DNA of 18,511 bases, taken from JAMCZZ01 sp964363695. GTDB lineage: Bacteria > Patescibacteriota > UBA1384 > XYA2-FULL-43-10 > 1-14-0-10-43-13. Shown piece after piece: positions 6,544-13,822 of the stretch. The stretch covers positions 1 through 18,511 of the forward strand of contig CAYIJI010000020.1 of NCBI GenBank assembly GCA_964363695.1, written 5' to 3'. Numbering within the stretch: the stretch's first letter is position 1; each line of letters begins with the position of its first letter. The position numbers and the translations under genes are program-made. The notes under the pieces are model-generated. The model saw only the letters and a list, made by a program, of their open reading frames with translations, was not told the DNA's origin and did no database searches.

Positions 6544-6834
6544 TCAGAAAACGCTTGGTACTATAAAACTTCCATTCTCGAACTCTGGAGCGTTTATCTT
6601 GATATCCTCATGTGAAATACCGCTCTCTTCTACTCCGTCTTCTCTCAGAACGTTTTTAAGACCGGTAATATTTGCCGTCGGTTCCACATCACTTGTATCA
6701 ACTTCGGAAAGTTGTTCAACATAGTCCAGCACAGAAGAAAGCTGCTGCGAATACAGCTTCTTTTCTTCATCACTTAGCTCTAGTCTGGAAAGTTTTGCGA
6801 TGTGTTCTATCTGCGAAATATCTAGCTTTGCCAT
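6544..6834 (-). CDS. gatC: Aspartyl/glutamyl-tRNA amidotransferase subunit C
   Basis: A 96-residue GatC, the small belt-like subunit that wraps around GatA and stabilises the GatA-GatB contact. The N-terminus MAKLDISQIEHIAKLSRLELSDEEKKLYSQQL is typical, as are LDYVEQLSEVDTSDVEPT and the C-terminal ending FIVPSVF. The ATG at 6834 has no Shine-Dalgarno; a good promoter lies so close that the predicted transcript starts at or next to the ATG, which suggests leaderless translation. It heads the gatC-gatA stretch, with ligA upstream, an arrangement found in many bacteria. Confidence 0.95.
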   Translation of the reverse strand: MAKLDISQIEHIAKLSRLELSDEEKKLYSQQLSSVLDYVEQLSEVDTSDVEPTANITGLKNVLREDGVEESGISHEDIKINAPEFENGSFIVPSVF

Positions 6835-6840
6835 AATAAA

Positions 6841-6869
6841 ATATTAGCACTAAAGTAATTTGAGTTCAA
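6841..6869 (-). promoter_or_regulatory. Sigma-70-type promoter for gatC, predicted leaderless
   Basis: On the minus strand TTGAAC (6864-6869) and TAATAT (6841-6846) are separated by exactly 17 nt. The -10 box ends 6 nt before the gatC ATG, which places the expected start site at about the first codon. Together with the missing Shine-Dalgarno this points to a leaderless mRNA. Confidence 0.6.
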
Positions 6870-6918
6870 CTGACTAAATCTGACAGGGGTACATTTTAAA
6901 AATAATCTTAAAATAGTC

Positions 6919-6970
6919 GTCATTTCGACCCATCCAGCTCTTTTGCAAAAAGGGCGGGAGGGGAGAAATA
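6919..6970. repeat. GTCATTTCG...GAGAAAT repeat-like intergenic element
   Basis: The gap between ligA and gatC contains GTCATTTCGACCC, a G-rich stretch (GGGCGGGAGGGGA) and a closing GAGAAAT. This is the general form of a widespread bacterial intergenic repeat beginning GTCATTTCGA and ending GAGAAAT. Only one copy is in the window, so the assignment is by resemblance. Just upstream, ATTTTAA...TTAAAAT (about 6894-6915) is a short AT-rich inverted repeat. Confidence 0.4.
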
Positions 6971-6977
6971 TACAAAT

Positions 6978-9011
6978 TTAGGACTTAATTAATTCCAAAA
7001 ATTCTTTTTCGCTTATAATTTTAACGCCGATCTTTCTTGCCTTTTCATATTTTGAACCAGTACTCTCGCCAGCAACCACGTAATCAATTTTAGTACTAAC
7101 TGATTCCGAAATACTGCCTCCGTATTTTCGAACCAGCGCTTTGGCATCATCTCTCGTCATTAAATCCAGTCCTCCAGTGAAAACAAAAGTTTTATCTGCA
7201 ATTTCAGCTTTAATTTCTTTCTTTTCAACCCCTTGAATATTAACACCATTTTTCAACATATTTTTGACAAAATGGATATTTTTTTCGTCCTTGAAATATT
7301 CATAAATGCTCTTTGCCACTACCGGCCCTACATCATATATGGAATTAAGATCTTCGGAAGTCGCAGCCATTAAGTTCTCTATTGTGTGATATTTCTCCGC
7401 CAAATCAATAGCCGTTTGCTCGCCAACATTTCTAATGCCTAAAGCATAAATAAATCGGGCCAAAGTAATGCTCTTTGATTGTTCAATCGAATCAATCGCA
7501 TTCTGGGCAGATTTTTCCGCGAATCTCTCCAGTGGTTCTAGATCACCGATCTTTAGGGTGAATATATCTGAAGCATCTTTAATCAGACCTTCGGTCATTA
7601 ATTTTTCTAATATCTTGGGACCCAACCCATCTATATCAAAAGCTTTTTTCGAAACAAAATGAGTCAACTCTTTAAATTTGATTGCGTAACATTTTTTGTT
7701 TAGACAGCGATAAGCTGCTTCACCCATTTTACGTTCAACTTCACCACCACAAATCGGGCATTTCTTTGGCATAACAAATTTTTTCTCTTTTCCTGTTCGC
7801 AAATCTTTGATCGATTTGACCACTTCAGGAATTACGTCCCCAGCTTTGCGAATGACTACAGTATCCCCGACTCGAATGTCTTTTTTATCAATTTCATCTT
7901 GGTTATGAAGGGTTGCTCTCGAAACAGTCGAGCCAGCCACCACAACTGGATCGAAATTCGCCACCGGAGTAAGGGTCCCTGTTCGTCCAATTTGGACAAT
8001 AATATCTAAAACTTTTGTCGTTACCTCTTCTGCCGGCCATTTGAATGCGATCGCTCCTCTTGGAGCCTTGCCAACAATACCCAGTTTTTCAAATAATTTT
8101 TCATCATTAATATTTATAACCATACCGTCAATTTGATAAGGAAGTTTGGGCCTTTTTTTCTCCCATTCATGCCAAAGTTTTGTTATCTCATTTATGGTAT
8201 GGCAAAATTTATTGTTGCCATTACTTGGAAGGCCTAAATCAGAAATTATTTTGTGCTCTTCTTCATGTGTTTCTGTGTCCATTTCAATCAGTGCAAACCC
8301 CATAAAGTTTAGATTGCGCAAAGCGGATATTTTTGGATCAAGCTGGCGCAATGACCCGGCAGCAGCGTTTCTTGGGTTTGCGAATAACGGCTCGCCTTTT
8401 TTCACCCTCTCCTTATTCAATGCCTCGAAGGATGAGGTTGGCATGTAAACTTCACCCCGAATTTCTACCCTTTTATGCTTTACCAGGTTGAAATATTTAG
8501 ACTTATTCCTCAGTTTTAAGGGAATGCTTTTGATAGTCTTGATATTTGAAGTGACGTCCTCACCCACTCTGCCGTCGCCCCTAGTTAAAGCATAAGCCAG
8601 TTCACCTTTTTCATACATCAAGCTAACTGCCAGTCCGTCCATTTTTAACTCACAATAAAAACCTGATTTATTAATCGCCTTTTCTTCAACAAGCCTAGCG
8701 GCACGGTCGTACCAACTTTTGAGCTCAATCTCGTCAAAGGCATCATTCAGAGAAAGCATTGGGTGCTTATGCGGCACTGTTTTAAATTTTTTGAGCGGTT
8801 CCCCCCCAATTTTCTGTGATGGAGAATTTACATCATAAAACTCCGGATATTTTTGCTCCAGTTCTACAAGCTCTTTCATTAATGAGTCATAATCGGCATC
8901 AGTAACAGTCGGATCATTTAAAACATGATATTTATAGCGCGTTTCGTCGATAACCTTCCGCAATTTCTCGATTCTAACTCCTACTTCTTTTTTTGAAATA
9001 TTATTTTCCAT
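6978..9011 (-). CDS. ligA: NAD-dependent DNA ligase LigA
   Basis: Joins nicked DNA during replication and repair using NAD+. I start it at ATG 9011 (MENNISKK, 677 aa, normal family length). A longer frame to 9038 merely reads the end of the preceding Bro-N gene out of phase; GTGGAA lies 9 nt upstream of 9011. Domains in order: Ia NAD-binding region with DxxYDxLxxEL near residues 40-50; nucleotidyltransferase with K123 in CELKMDGLAV; OB fold with IGRTGTLTPVANFDPV; a four-cysteine zinc finger (C418, C421, C436, C441); helix-hairpin-helix repeats; and a C-terminal BRCT domain from about 600 with TFVFTGGLDLMTRDDAK. No essential motif appears missing. It starts 2 nt after the Bro-N stop, and a promoter-bearing gap separates it from gatC downstream. 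Confidence 0.97.
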   Translation of the reverse strand: MENNISKKEVGVRIEKLRKVIDETRYKYHVLNDPTVTDADYDSLMKELVELEQKYPEFYDVNSPSQKIGGEPLKKFKTVPHKHPMLSLNDAFDEIELKSWYDRAARLVEEKAINKSGFYCELKMDGLAVSLMYEKGELAYALTRGDGRVGEDVTSNIKTIKSIPLKLRNKSKYFNLVKHKRVEIRGEVYMPTSSFEALNKERVKKGEPLFANPRNAAAGSLRQLDPKISALRNLNFMGFALIEMDTETHEEEHKIISDLGLPSNGNNKFCHTINEITKLWHEWEKKRPKLPYQIDGMVININDEKLFEKLGIVGKAPRGAIAFKWPAEEVTTKVLDIIVQIGRTGTLTPVANFDPVVVAGSTVSRATLHNQDEIDKKDIRVGDTVVIRKAGDVIPEVVKSIKDLRTGKEKKFVMPKKCPICGGEVERKMGEAAYRCLNKKCYAIKFKELTHFVSKKAFDIDGLGPKILEKLMTEGLIKDASDIFTLKIGDLEPLERFAEKSAQNAIDSIEQSKSITLARFIYALGIRNVGEQTAIDLAEKYHTIENLMAATSEDLNSIYDVGPVVAKSIYEYFKDEKNIHFVKNMLKNGVNIQGVEKKEIKAEIADKTFVFTGGLDLMTRDDAKALVRKYGGSISESVSTKIDYVVAGESTGSKYEKARKIGVKIISEKEFLELIKS

Positions 9012-9013
9012 AG

Positions 9014-9379
9014 TCAGATTTCCACTTTTGCAAGCCACAATTTAATAGGCTCGGCTTTTTTAGATGGTACAGATTGGATTAGACGGAGGATTGTTTCCGC
9101 GTCTGCCACGTCTGTTTTGTAAAATTTCCCATCAGTAGATAGTAACTTCAGTCTGTCACATTTTGTGACAGACTGATTTCCTTCTTTTCTTAAACGATTT
9201 TTAAGAGTTGTCCAATAACTTTGTGCCTTCTTGAAATCCGTTTGTTCTATTAAAGCTGCAACGATATCGATCACCGAAAAATACCAAGTTTCAGTTTTTT
9301 CATCATATCGTCGACGAATTTTATAGGTTTCAAATATCGCCAATGAATTTTGATTCTTTTTTGATAATTCATCTTTCAT
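9014..9379 (-). pseudogene. Truncated Bro-N domain protein (BRO / DinD-like family N-terminus)
   Basis: A 121-residue ORF. Residues 10-90, containing AIFETYKIRRRYDEKTETWYFSVIDIVAAL, read as a Bro-N domain: a start like xFExxxIRRxxD, then WYFSVxDIVAAL, SYWxxLKxRL and ADAExxLRLIQS. Bro-N proteins include phage antirepressors and the chromosomal DinD-like proteins. Full-length chromosomal relatives as I know them continue well beyond the WLAKVG-type motif, usually to more than 250 aa. Here the ORF ends KLWLAKVEI and stops 2 nt before the ligA start, so the C-terminal half is missing. Either it is a decayed gene or a domain-only protein. It lies in an accessory patch between htpX and ligA, consistent with transfer. 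Confidence 0.7.
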
Positions 9380-9395
9380 ATGCTTATATTACCCC

Positions 9396-9491
9396 TTACT
9401 GACGCTCGAATTCAATATACTTTTTATCGTCTGCCGATACCTTGAGTTTCTGAACAGGCACACTTTCAAATTTGTATAATTTTATGAACTT
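9396..9491 (-). pseudogene. Headless 31-codon ORF remnant upstream of the Bro-N gene
   Basis: The minus strand is open from an in-frame TAG (9492-9494) to a TAA at 9396-9398, with no start codon. The predicted peptide (ending KVSADDKKYIEFERQ) has protein-like composition unlike random AT-rich DNA, so it may be the C-terminus of a lost gene. I cannot name the family. Evidence is composition only. Confidence 0.3.
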
Positions 9492-9494
9492 CTA

Positions 9495-9522
9495 TTGTAA
9501 AATAATGTTAATTTATTATAAG
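9495..9522 (+). promoter_or_regulatory. Possible plus-strand promoter of the structured segment
   Basis: TTGTAA (9495-9500), a 16-nt spacer and TATAAG (9517-9522) give a plausible sigma-70-like promoter in an AT-rich setting. It would start transcription near 9529, ahead of a series of hairpins ending in a plus-strand terminator. In AT-rich DNA such matches occur by chance. Confidence 0.35.
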
Positions 9523-9528
9523 CTTAAA

Positions 9529-9685
9529 GTGCTGTTCAGAGTTATTTCACCATTCACCACGAAACTTTGAATCGGCGACTCAGTAGTACCCCACTAGAAA
9601 TGAGGCAAACGCCTCGAAGCGAAGCGAGATCGTAAGATCTCAGAATAGAGGCGCGCCACTTGTACGGTGCGCCTTTTATCTTTTA
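9529..9685 (+). ncRNA. Candidate structured small RNA (about 155 nt), plus strand
   Basis: No gene covers 9380-9694 apart from the remnant above. The plus strand holds consecutive hairpins: GAGGC-AAAC-GCCTC (9602-9615), GAGATC-GTAA-GATCTC (9626-9641), and GGCGCGCC...GGTGCGCC (9650-9673) followed by TTTTATCTTTT. CGCCTC (9610-9615) can instead pair with GAGGCG (9648-9653), enclosing the second hairpin and breaking the terminator stem. All adjoining genes lie on the other strand, so this would be a stand-alone transcript. It matches no RNA family I can identify. It could also be a relic of a mobile element. Confidence 0.35.
9650..9684 (+). terminator. Intrinsic terminator read on the plus strand
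   Basis: An 8-bp stem (GGCGC pairs with GCGCC, one G-U, then CC with GG) and 8-nt loop are followed by TTTTATCTTTT on the plus strand. The minus-strand flank (TCTATTCT) is a poor U tract, so the plus direction is favoured, although the known genes here are on the minus strand. Confidence 0.6.
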
Positions 9686-9694
9686 CTAAATAAT

Positions 9695-10591
9695 TTAGCT
9701 CATTTTCTTCAGAGCAAGGACTCTCTCCTCAATTGGAGGATGCGTTGAGAATATTTTTGATAAATACGATTGCTTTTTACCAAGAGGATTTGAGATATAC
9801 ATATGGGCCATTGCTTCACTAGCGTTTTTCATCGGAGCTTTGTACTCCGAAATTTTCTCCAATGCAGACGCTAATCCATCAGGATGACGAGTCAAAGACA
9901 CTCCCGAAGAATCAGCTAAAAACTCCCTTTTTCTTGAGATAGAGAGTTGAATTAAAGTAGCTGCTATCGGAGCCAATATAGACGCGATGATGGCGATAAC
10001 TAGCATTATTAGTTGAATTTGACCGCCGTTATTATCATTATCTCTTCTCCCAAAACCAAACATTCTTGACCGTAAAAAGAAATTTGACAGTATCGCCACT
10101 ACCCCCACCAGCACAACGACAACGGTCATAAGACGTATGTCATAATTATTGATATGGGAAATCTCGTGAGCAAGAACTCCGGCTAGTTCGGAATCTGACA
10201 TAGTGTCTAATAAACCGCTCGTAACAGCAATTGAAGCATGCTTAGGATCTCTTCCGGTTGCAAAAGCGTTTGGGGCAGGATCGTCGATAATATGAACTTT
10301 CGGCATTGGAAGACCCGCGGTGATGCAAAGGTTTTCTACTGAATTCCATAACTTGGGGTTGTCTTTCTTTTGAATTTCCTTCGCTCCTGAAATTGACAGT
10401 GCAATTTTATCGCCGGAATAATAGCTAACCAGAGCTTGAATAACGCTTATTGCCACTGCAATATATAAAATAATTGGAGAATCAAAGACTTGAGAAAAAA
10501 GCCAGCCAATGAGAATTACAAAAATTAAGAAAAGCCCCATAAAGAGTACTGATTTTCTTTTATTTGATGCAATTTGATCGTAAAAGGTCAT
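9695..10591 (-). CDS. htpX: HtpX-type membrane zinc metalloprotease (M48)
   Basis: Membrane protease that degrades misfolded membrane proteins. It is 298 aa, close to the family norm. Two N-terminal transmembrane helices (about 15-34 and 38-56) are followed by the zinc site HEISH (H141, E142, H145) in GVLAHEISHINNYDIR, two more hydrophobic helices (about 154-173 and 190-214), and the third ligand E223 in SRKREFLADSSGV. It follows the Tic20-like gene by 6 nt and shares a cluster with lemA, a partner frequently adjacent to htpX. The structured plus-strand segment lies immediately downstream of its stop. Confidence 0.95.
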   Translation of the reverse strand: MTFYDQIASNKRKSVLFMGLFLIFVILIGWLFSQVFDSPIILYIAVAISVIQALVSYYSGDKIALSISGAKEIQKKDNPKLWNSVENLCITAGLPMPKVHIIDDPAPNAFATGRDPKHASIAVTSGLLDTMSDSELAGVLAHEISHINNYDIRLMTVVVVLVGVVAILSNFFLRSRMFGFGRRDNDNNGGQIQLIMLVIAIIASILAPIAATLIQLSISRKREFLADSSGVSLTRHPDGLASALEKISEYKAPMKNASEAMAHMYISNPLGKKQSYLSKIFSTHPPIEERVLALKKMS

Positions 10592-10597
10592 CTTTAC

Positions 10598-10951
10598 TTA
10601 AACGCTGATTCTTTCTGCCATTTTGCCCAAGATAGGCATAGGCCTTTCCTTGCCCAAAATAACATGAATAACGCCGAATAGGACATCTACAAAAATGACG
10701 ATTATAAAAACCCAAGGTAGATATGGTAAATAAAAAGTAAACCCTGCCAGAACCCAGAGAATTAGAAGCAATAAGCCTTGTTTTGCATGGTAGTGAATAA
10801 ACTCATCTTTTTTGCCAAAAATAAGCGGTATCAAAACCAAAACATAAAAATATGACAGTATAGCAAGCAATGCGTCTTTTCTTATGTCTCTTATTGAAGG
10901 CCAATTAATCTTTTTAAGATTTAAGTTTGGTTTAAAATTTAATTTTTGCAT
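10598..10951 (-). CDS. Tic20/DUF4870-like small integral membrane protein
   Basis: I start it at ATG 10951 (117 aa), preceded by AAAAGGA 6-7 nt upstream. The open frame runs on to 11044, but those 31 codons are encoded by an intergenic palindromic repeat and look spurious. After a basic N-terminus (MQKLNFKPNLNLKKINW) there are about three to four hydrophobic segments: LLAILSYFYVLVLIPLIF, QGLLLLILWVLAGFTFYL and WVFIIVIFVDVLFGVIHVIL. The loop KKDEFIHYHAKQGLLL resembles the FHxxQAL-type motif of Tic20/DUF4870 proteins. The function of bacterial members is not settled. Its position between lemA and htpX suggests a membrane-proteostasis link (inference). Confidence 0.8.
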   Translation of the reverse strand: MQKLNFKPNLNLKKINWPSIRDIRKDALLAILSYFYVLVLIPLIFGKKDEFIHYHAKQGLLLLILWVLAGFTFYLPYLPWVFIIVIFVDVLFGVIHVILGKERPMPILGKMAERISV

Positions 10952-10969
10952 ATTTAATCCTTTTCTTCT

Positions 10970-11057
10970 GTCATCCCAGACTGCAAGCTTGAGATCTGGG
11001 ATCCAGCAGCAAATAATAGCATCGCAACTTCTGGATTCCAGCATTCACTGGAATGAC
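10970..11057. repeat. Two inverted GTCAT-CCAG palindromic repeats
   Basis: The first unit is a hairpin ATCCCAGA...TCTGGGAT (10973-10980 / 10995-11002), preceded by GTC and followed by CCAG. The second is ATTCCAG...CTGGAAT (11035-11041 / 11048-11054), ending GAC. Read on the minus strand the second begins GTCATTCCAG and ends GGAATCCAG, so the two units are the same family in opposite orientations. They resemble the widespread GTCATTCCCG...GGAATCCAG intergenic repeats of bacteria. Confidence 0.7.
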
Positions 11058-11110
11058 AATAATTAATTACTACTCGTCGAATTAGGAACAGATCCTTCGA
11101 CGGAGCCTGC

Positions 11111-11151
11111 CCTGAGCTTGTCGAACGGGCTCAGGATGAAATTCGAATTTC
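11111..11151. repeat. CCTGAGC/GCTCAGG stem with adjacent 14-nt palindrome
   Basis: CCTGAGC (11111-11117) and GCTCAGG (11129-11135) form a 7-bp stem around TTGTCGAACGG, the pattern of the common CCTGAGCTTGTCGAA repeat. Right beside it, GAAATTCGAATTTC (11138-11151) is a perfect palindrome that overlaps the lemA stop by two bases. There is no U tract to suggest termination. Confidence 0.55.
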
Positions 11152-11707
11152 ATTCAAACTTCACTTTTACCGGCTCTTTCGCGGCAGCGTCTTCTAAACC
11201 AAATAATTCTCTTTTCTTATAGTGAAACATGTTGGCAATAACATTGGTTGGGAAACTATCGACTGCAATGTTCAAATCTCGAACATTGGCATTGTAAAAC
11301 CTTCTGGCTGCCTGAATTTTATCCTCAGTGTCTGTTAATTCATCTTGAAGTTGGCTAAAATTCTGGCTGGCCTTAAGATCCGGATAAGCTTCAGCAACTG
11401 CGAATATGGATTTTAATGCTTCCGTAATTTTATTGTCTGCATCTGATTTTGATTTCACACTCTTTGCGCCCAAAGCCTCTGCTCTTGCTTTTGTAACTTC
11501 CTCAAACACTCCCTTTTCGTGCTTGGCATAACCTTTGACTGTCTCTAAGAGATTTGGGATTAAATCATATCTCCGTTTTAACTGTACGTCAATATCACTC
11601 CAAGCTTCATCGCTTCTTATATTTAACTGCACAAGCCGGTTATACATCGACACTATGACCAGCAATAGAACCACTATTATTCCGACAAGAATCCAAACTA
11701 CCGTCAT
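11150..11707 (-). CDS. lemA: LemA family membrane protein
   Basis: A 185-residue LemA protein. A short outside N-terminus and one transmembrane helix (about 3-22, VVWILVGIIVVLLLVIVSMY) are followed by an all-helical domain with the family signature NRLVQLNIRSDEAWSDIDVQLKRR, RYDLIPNLLETVKGYAKHE, AYPDLKASQNFSQLQDEL and RFYNANVRDLN. The function is unsettled, though LemA genes are very often adjacent to htpX-like proteases or TPM-domain genes. The Shine-Dalgarno AAGGAG overlaps the stop codon of the upstream 694-residue gene, which implies translational coupling. It ends in TGA, evidence for standard stop usage. Confidence 0.95.
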   Translation of the reverse strand: MTVVWILVGIIVVLLLVIVSMYNRLVQLNIRSDEAWSDIDVQLKRRYDLIPNLLETVKGYAKHEKGVFEEVTKARAEALGAKSVKSKSDADNKITEALKSIFAVAEAYPDLKASQNFSQLQDELTDTEDKIQAARRFYNANVRDLNIAVDSFPTNVIANMFHYKKRELFGLEDAAAKEPVKVKFE

Positions 11708-11716
11708 AATACTCCT

Positions 11717-13801
11717 TTACTCATTATTATATTTCAAGAACAAGAACACTTCACCGATCATTTGGCCCTCGCTATCACTTGAATTTTCCAACCGAGCGCT
11801 AATAGAGCACTTTTTCCCGTCCGATTTATATGCATAATACCAACCCTCCATCGGATCAGAAGGCCATTCCGAAACATACTTGGGAACCAAGACCTTCTTT
11901 ATATTATTCTCAGATACGTTTAATTTCAATAGCTCATTTGATATAGGATAACTGCCATTTTCATCTTTATACAATTTTAGAGCGGATAGCAGTTTAGCTA
12001 CGTCATTTTTCCTTTGGTAATCTCTGCTGTCGAGACCATCAGCTATACCTTCCGCACTGGAGTTTGATCCGGATGCCTCAATTACTTCCGAATCATCCGG
12101 AAAGCTGATTTTGTTATCAAGGTCAAAATCATAGAACTCTAAGGAAATACTGAAAGAGGAAACAGAGGAGAAAACAGGAGTTATTATTTTTAGCTCAGCT
12201 TTATGAATTAGTTTATCATTTATTCCGATCCAAATGTTACCAGATATGCTTTGAACCATATCGGAAGTGATCCCGATAGAAGATAAAGCATTTGCCAACT
12301 CCATGCTATCAATATCGTACTTGTAGCACCTAGTCCCTCCGACTTTCTCGTTAGCGGCCCTTTTTCCTTTTATTGAAATACCGGAACCGGTATTAATCGA
12401 AAAAAATTCATTTTGCAGCGACTTTCCTTCCAACTTGGCTAGGTTATAAGACAACCACTTATCGGATTCAGCATTAGCGCTAAAGTTATAAGCGCTGCTG
12501 TTTACGAGCAAGTTTCCATTTTTAAATAAAAGGTCAATGTTAGAGGATTCTGAAGCACTGTCGATATTAATGCTTGTTTCCAATCCTTCTTTATTTGACT
12601 TCGTCTTAAATGATGCCTTTACCTCCTCTATACTGCTAACCTCTCCTACGAAAGCAGAACTTGACTCGTCTATGGTATTACTTCCCGTATCTACGCTGCC
12701 AGAGGAGTCCAAATCACTGGTATTGGAACTGTCAGAACTTGAGCTGCTATCCAAGGTCGGGGAACTGCTATCCGAACTAGAGGAATTATCATACAGATTG
12801 TAAACATCACCATCACTCGAAGTCGCTGTTTGTATAGCCTTAATCGGCACAGAATTATTTACATCTCTTTTAGCATAATAATTCTGCTGCAGAGCGGCCG
12901 ATAGTAAAGGAGATGTGATCTGCGATTCAATCGAGCTGTCGACCGACATTGTGATAGTGCCTTTTATTTTAAAGTTAGGATGTTTTTGCATTTCCACCGC
13001 CGATCTGGCAAAAGAATGCAGAGGATCCTTGGATAATCCGCCCCAAATCCTTTCCATTCCAACAGCGCCGTAAATCCTTTCGACTCCCAGTGATAATAAA
13101 CCTAGTTCAGTCAAACCTATCAGAAAGACAAAAAATACTAGTATTCCCAATACTGGGGCTATTCTCTTATTGTTTAATAGGGCAAAACTTTTCTTAGGAG
13201 TAAGATCTTTTGCAGGAGCTAATTGAGATTCTTTCTGCTCTGGCAATAATCCTTTATTTGAAAAAACCGTATTCGCCTGATTTTTTTTGCCGAACTTAAA
13301 AATAGAAAAAATATTTTTCTTAGATTTCCCTTGAGACGGAACATTGACGCTGGCAGGAACGACGTTTCCTCTGGTGGAAAAAGGCGCTGTTGCCTGCGGC
13401 TGAGGAGCTATTGGCGGCTTAGATATATTGCTATTATTAAAGGTATTTGAAGGCACAGGAGAAAGAGACGCAACACTTGACGCTTGTTGAATCGATGGCC
13501 TTAAAGGTGCAGGGCTTGCAATTGGAGAAGGTGGAGCAACTTGTTCCTTTGGCGCCATATAAGCCTCCGCCGAAACCTTTTGGCCGACTTTCTCTTCAAT
13601 ATTATTAGGTATATTAAAAGGAGCCGTCTCTTCTGCCTTAGCATCGCTTTTCGGATCAAGTGAACCAATGACTGTTGGCTCAGATTTCGGCGGCGCTTCC
13701 GGCAAATCCAACTCGTCTTCCCAAGGACTGCCAAAATTAGAAGCAACGGGACTTGCCGGACTTTGCGCGCCATTGACTTGATTATTTAGATCAGTTGGCA
13801 A
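11717..13801 (-). CDS. Large single-pass protein: Pro-rich tail, LppX/LolA-like middle, pilin-like C-terminus
   Basis: I do not recognise this 694-residue protein as a named family. It starts with TTG at 13801, next to a strong AAAGGAGGGG; no ATG or GTG lies near. Residues 1-210 are Pro/Ser/Ala-rich and low complexity, ending in basic patches (KSKKNIFSIFKFGKK). One transmembrane helix spans about 214-239. Outside it, residues 260-580 have the beta-rich look of LolA/LppX lipoprotein-carrier folds (FARSAVEMQKHPNFKIKGTITM, then KVGGTRCYKYDIDS and GNIWIGINDKLIHKAELKI), interrupted by a Ser/Asp-rich linker (339-382). The end, DYQRKNDVAKLLSALKLYKDENGSYPI, resembles the post-helix part of CPR pseudopilins. 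It is upstream of and coupled to lemA, 21 nt after ctpA. The domain calls are inference from pattern. Confidence 0.8.
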   Translation of the reverse strand: MPTDLNNQVNGAQSPASPVASNFGSPWEDELDLPEAPPKSEPTVIGSLDPKSDAKAEETAPFNIPNNIEEKVGQKVSAEAYMAPKEQVAPPSPIASPAPLRPSIQQASSVASLSPVPSNTFNNSNISKPPIAPQPQATAPFSTRGNVVPASVNVPSQGKSKKNIFSIFKFGKKNQANTVFSNKGLLPEQKESQLAPAKDLTPKKSFALLNNKRIAPVLGILVFFVFLIGLTELGLLSLGVERIYGAVGMERIWGGLSKDPLHSFARSAVEMQKHPNFKIKGTITMSVDSSIESQITSPLLSAALQQNYYAKRDVNNSVPIKAIQTATSSDGDVYNLYDNSSSSDSSSPTLDSSSSSDSSNTSDLDSSGSVDTGSNTIDESSSAFVGEVSSIEEVKASFKTKSNKEGLETSINIDSASESSNIDLLFKNGNLLVNSSAYNFSANAESDKWLSYNLAKLEGKSLQNEFFSINTGSGISIKGKRAANEKVGGTRCYKYDIDSMELANALSSIGITSDMVQSISGNIWIGINDKLIHKAELKIITPVFSSVSSFSISLEFYDFDLDNKISFPDDSEVIEASGSNSSAEGIADGLDSRDYQRKNDVAKLLSALKLYKDENGSYPISNELLKLNVSENNIKKVLVPKYVSEWPSDPMEGWYYAYKSDGKKCSISARLENSSDSEGQMIGEVFLFLKYNNE

Positions 13802-13822
13802 ACCCCTCCTTTATCAAACTAA

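Noticed and set aside
8146..8448. Plus-strand ORFs of 60-140 codons opposite ligA, gatA, gatB, htrA, ftsE and others
   Set aside because: They are antisense to complete, motif-verified genes, have no recognisable domains and no convincing ribosome binding sites.
9012..9038. LigA start at 9038 with nine extra residues
   Set aside because: Those codons overlap the end of the Bro-N ORF in another phase; MENNIS at 9011 matches LigA N-termini better.
9529..9685. Structured segment as tmRNA, 5S rRNA, SRP RNA or 6S RNA
   Set aside because: No tRNA-like end or tag ORF, no 5S or SRP consensus loops, and no long central bubble could be found.
11150..11152. Alternative genetic code (UGA = glycine, as in Gracilibacteria/SR1)
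   Set aside because: lemA ends with TGA at its normal family length, and no full-length gene here contains internal UGA codons.
13501..13773. 90-codon minus-strand ORF rich in Arg/Leu within the 694-residue gene
   Set aside because: It is a frame-shifted reading of the Pro-rich coding region; its composition reflects the other frame.
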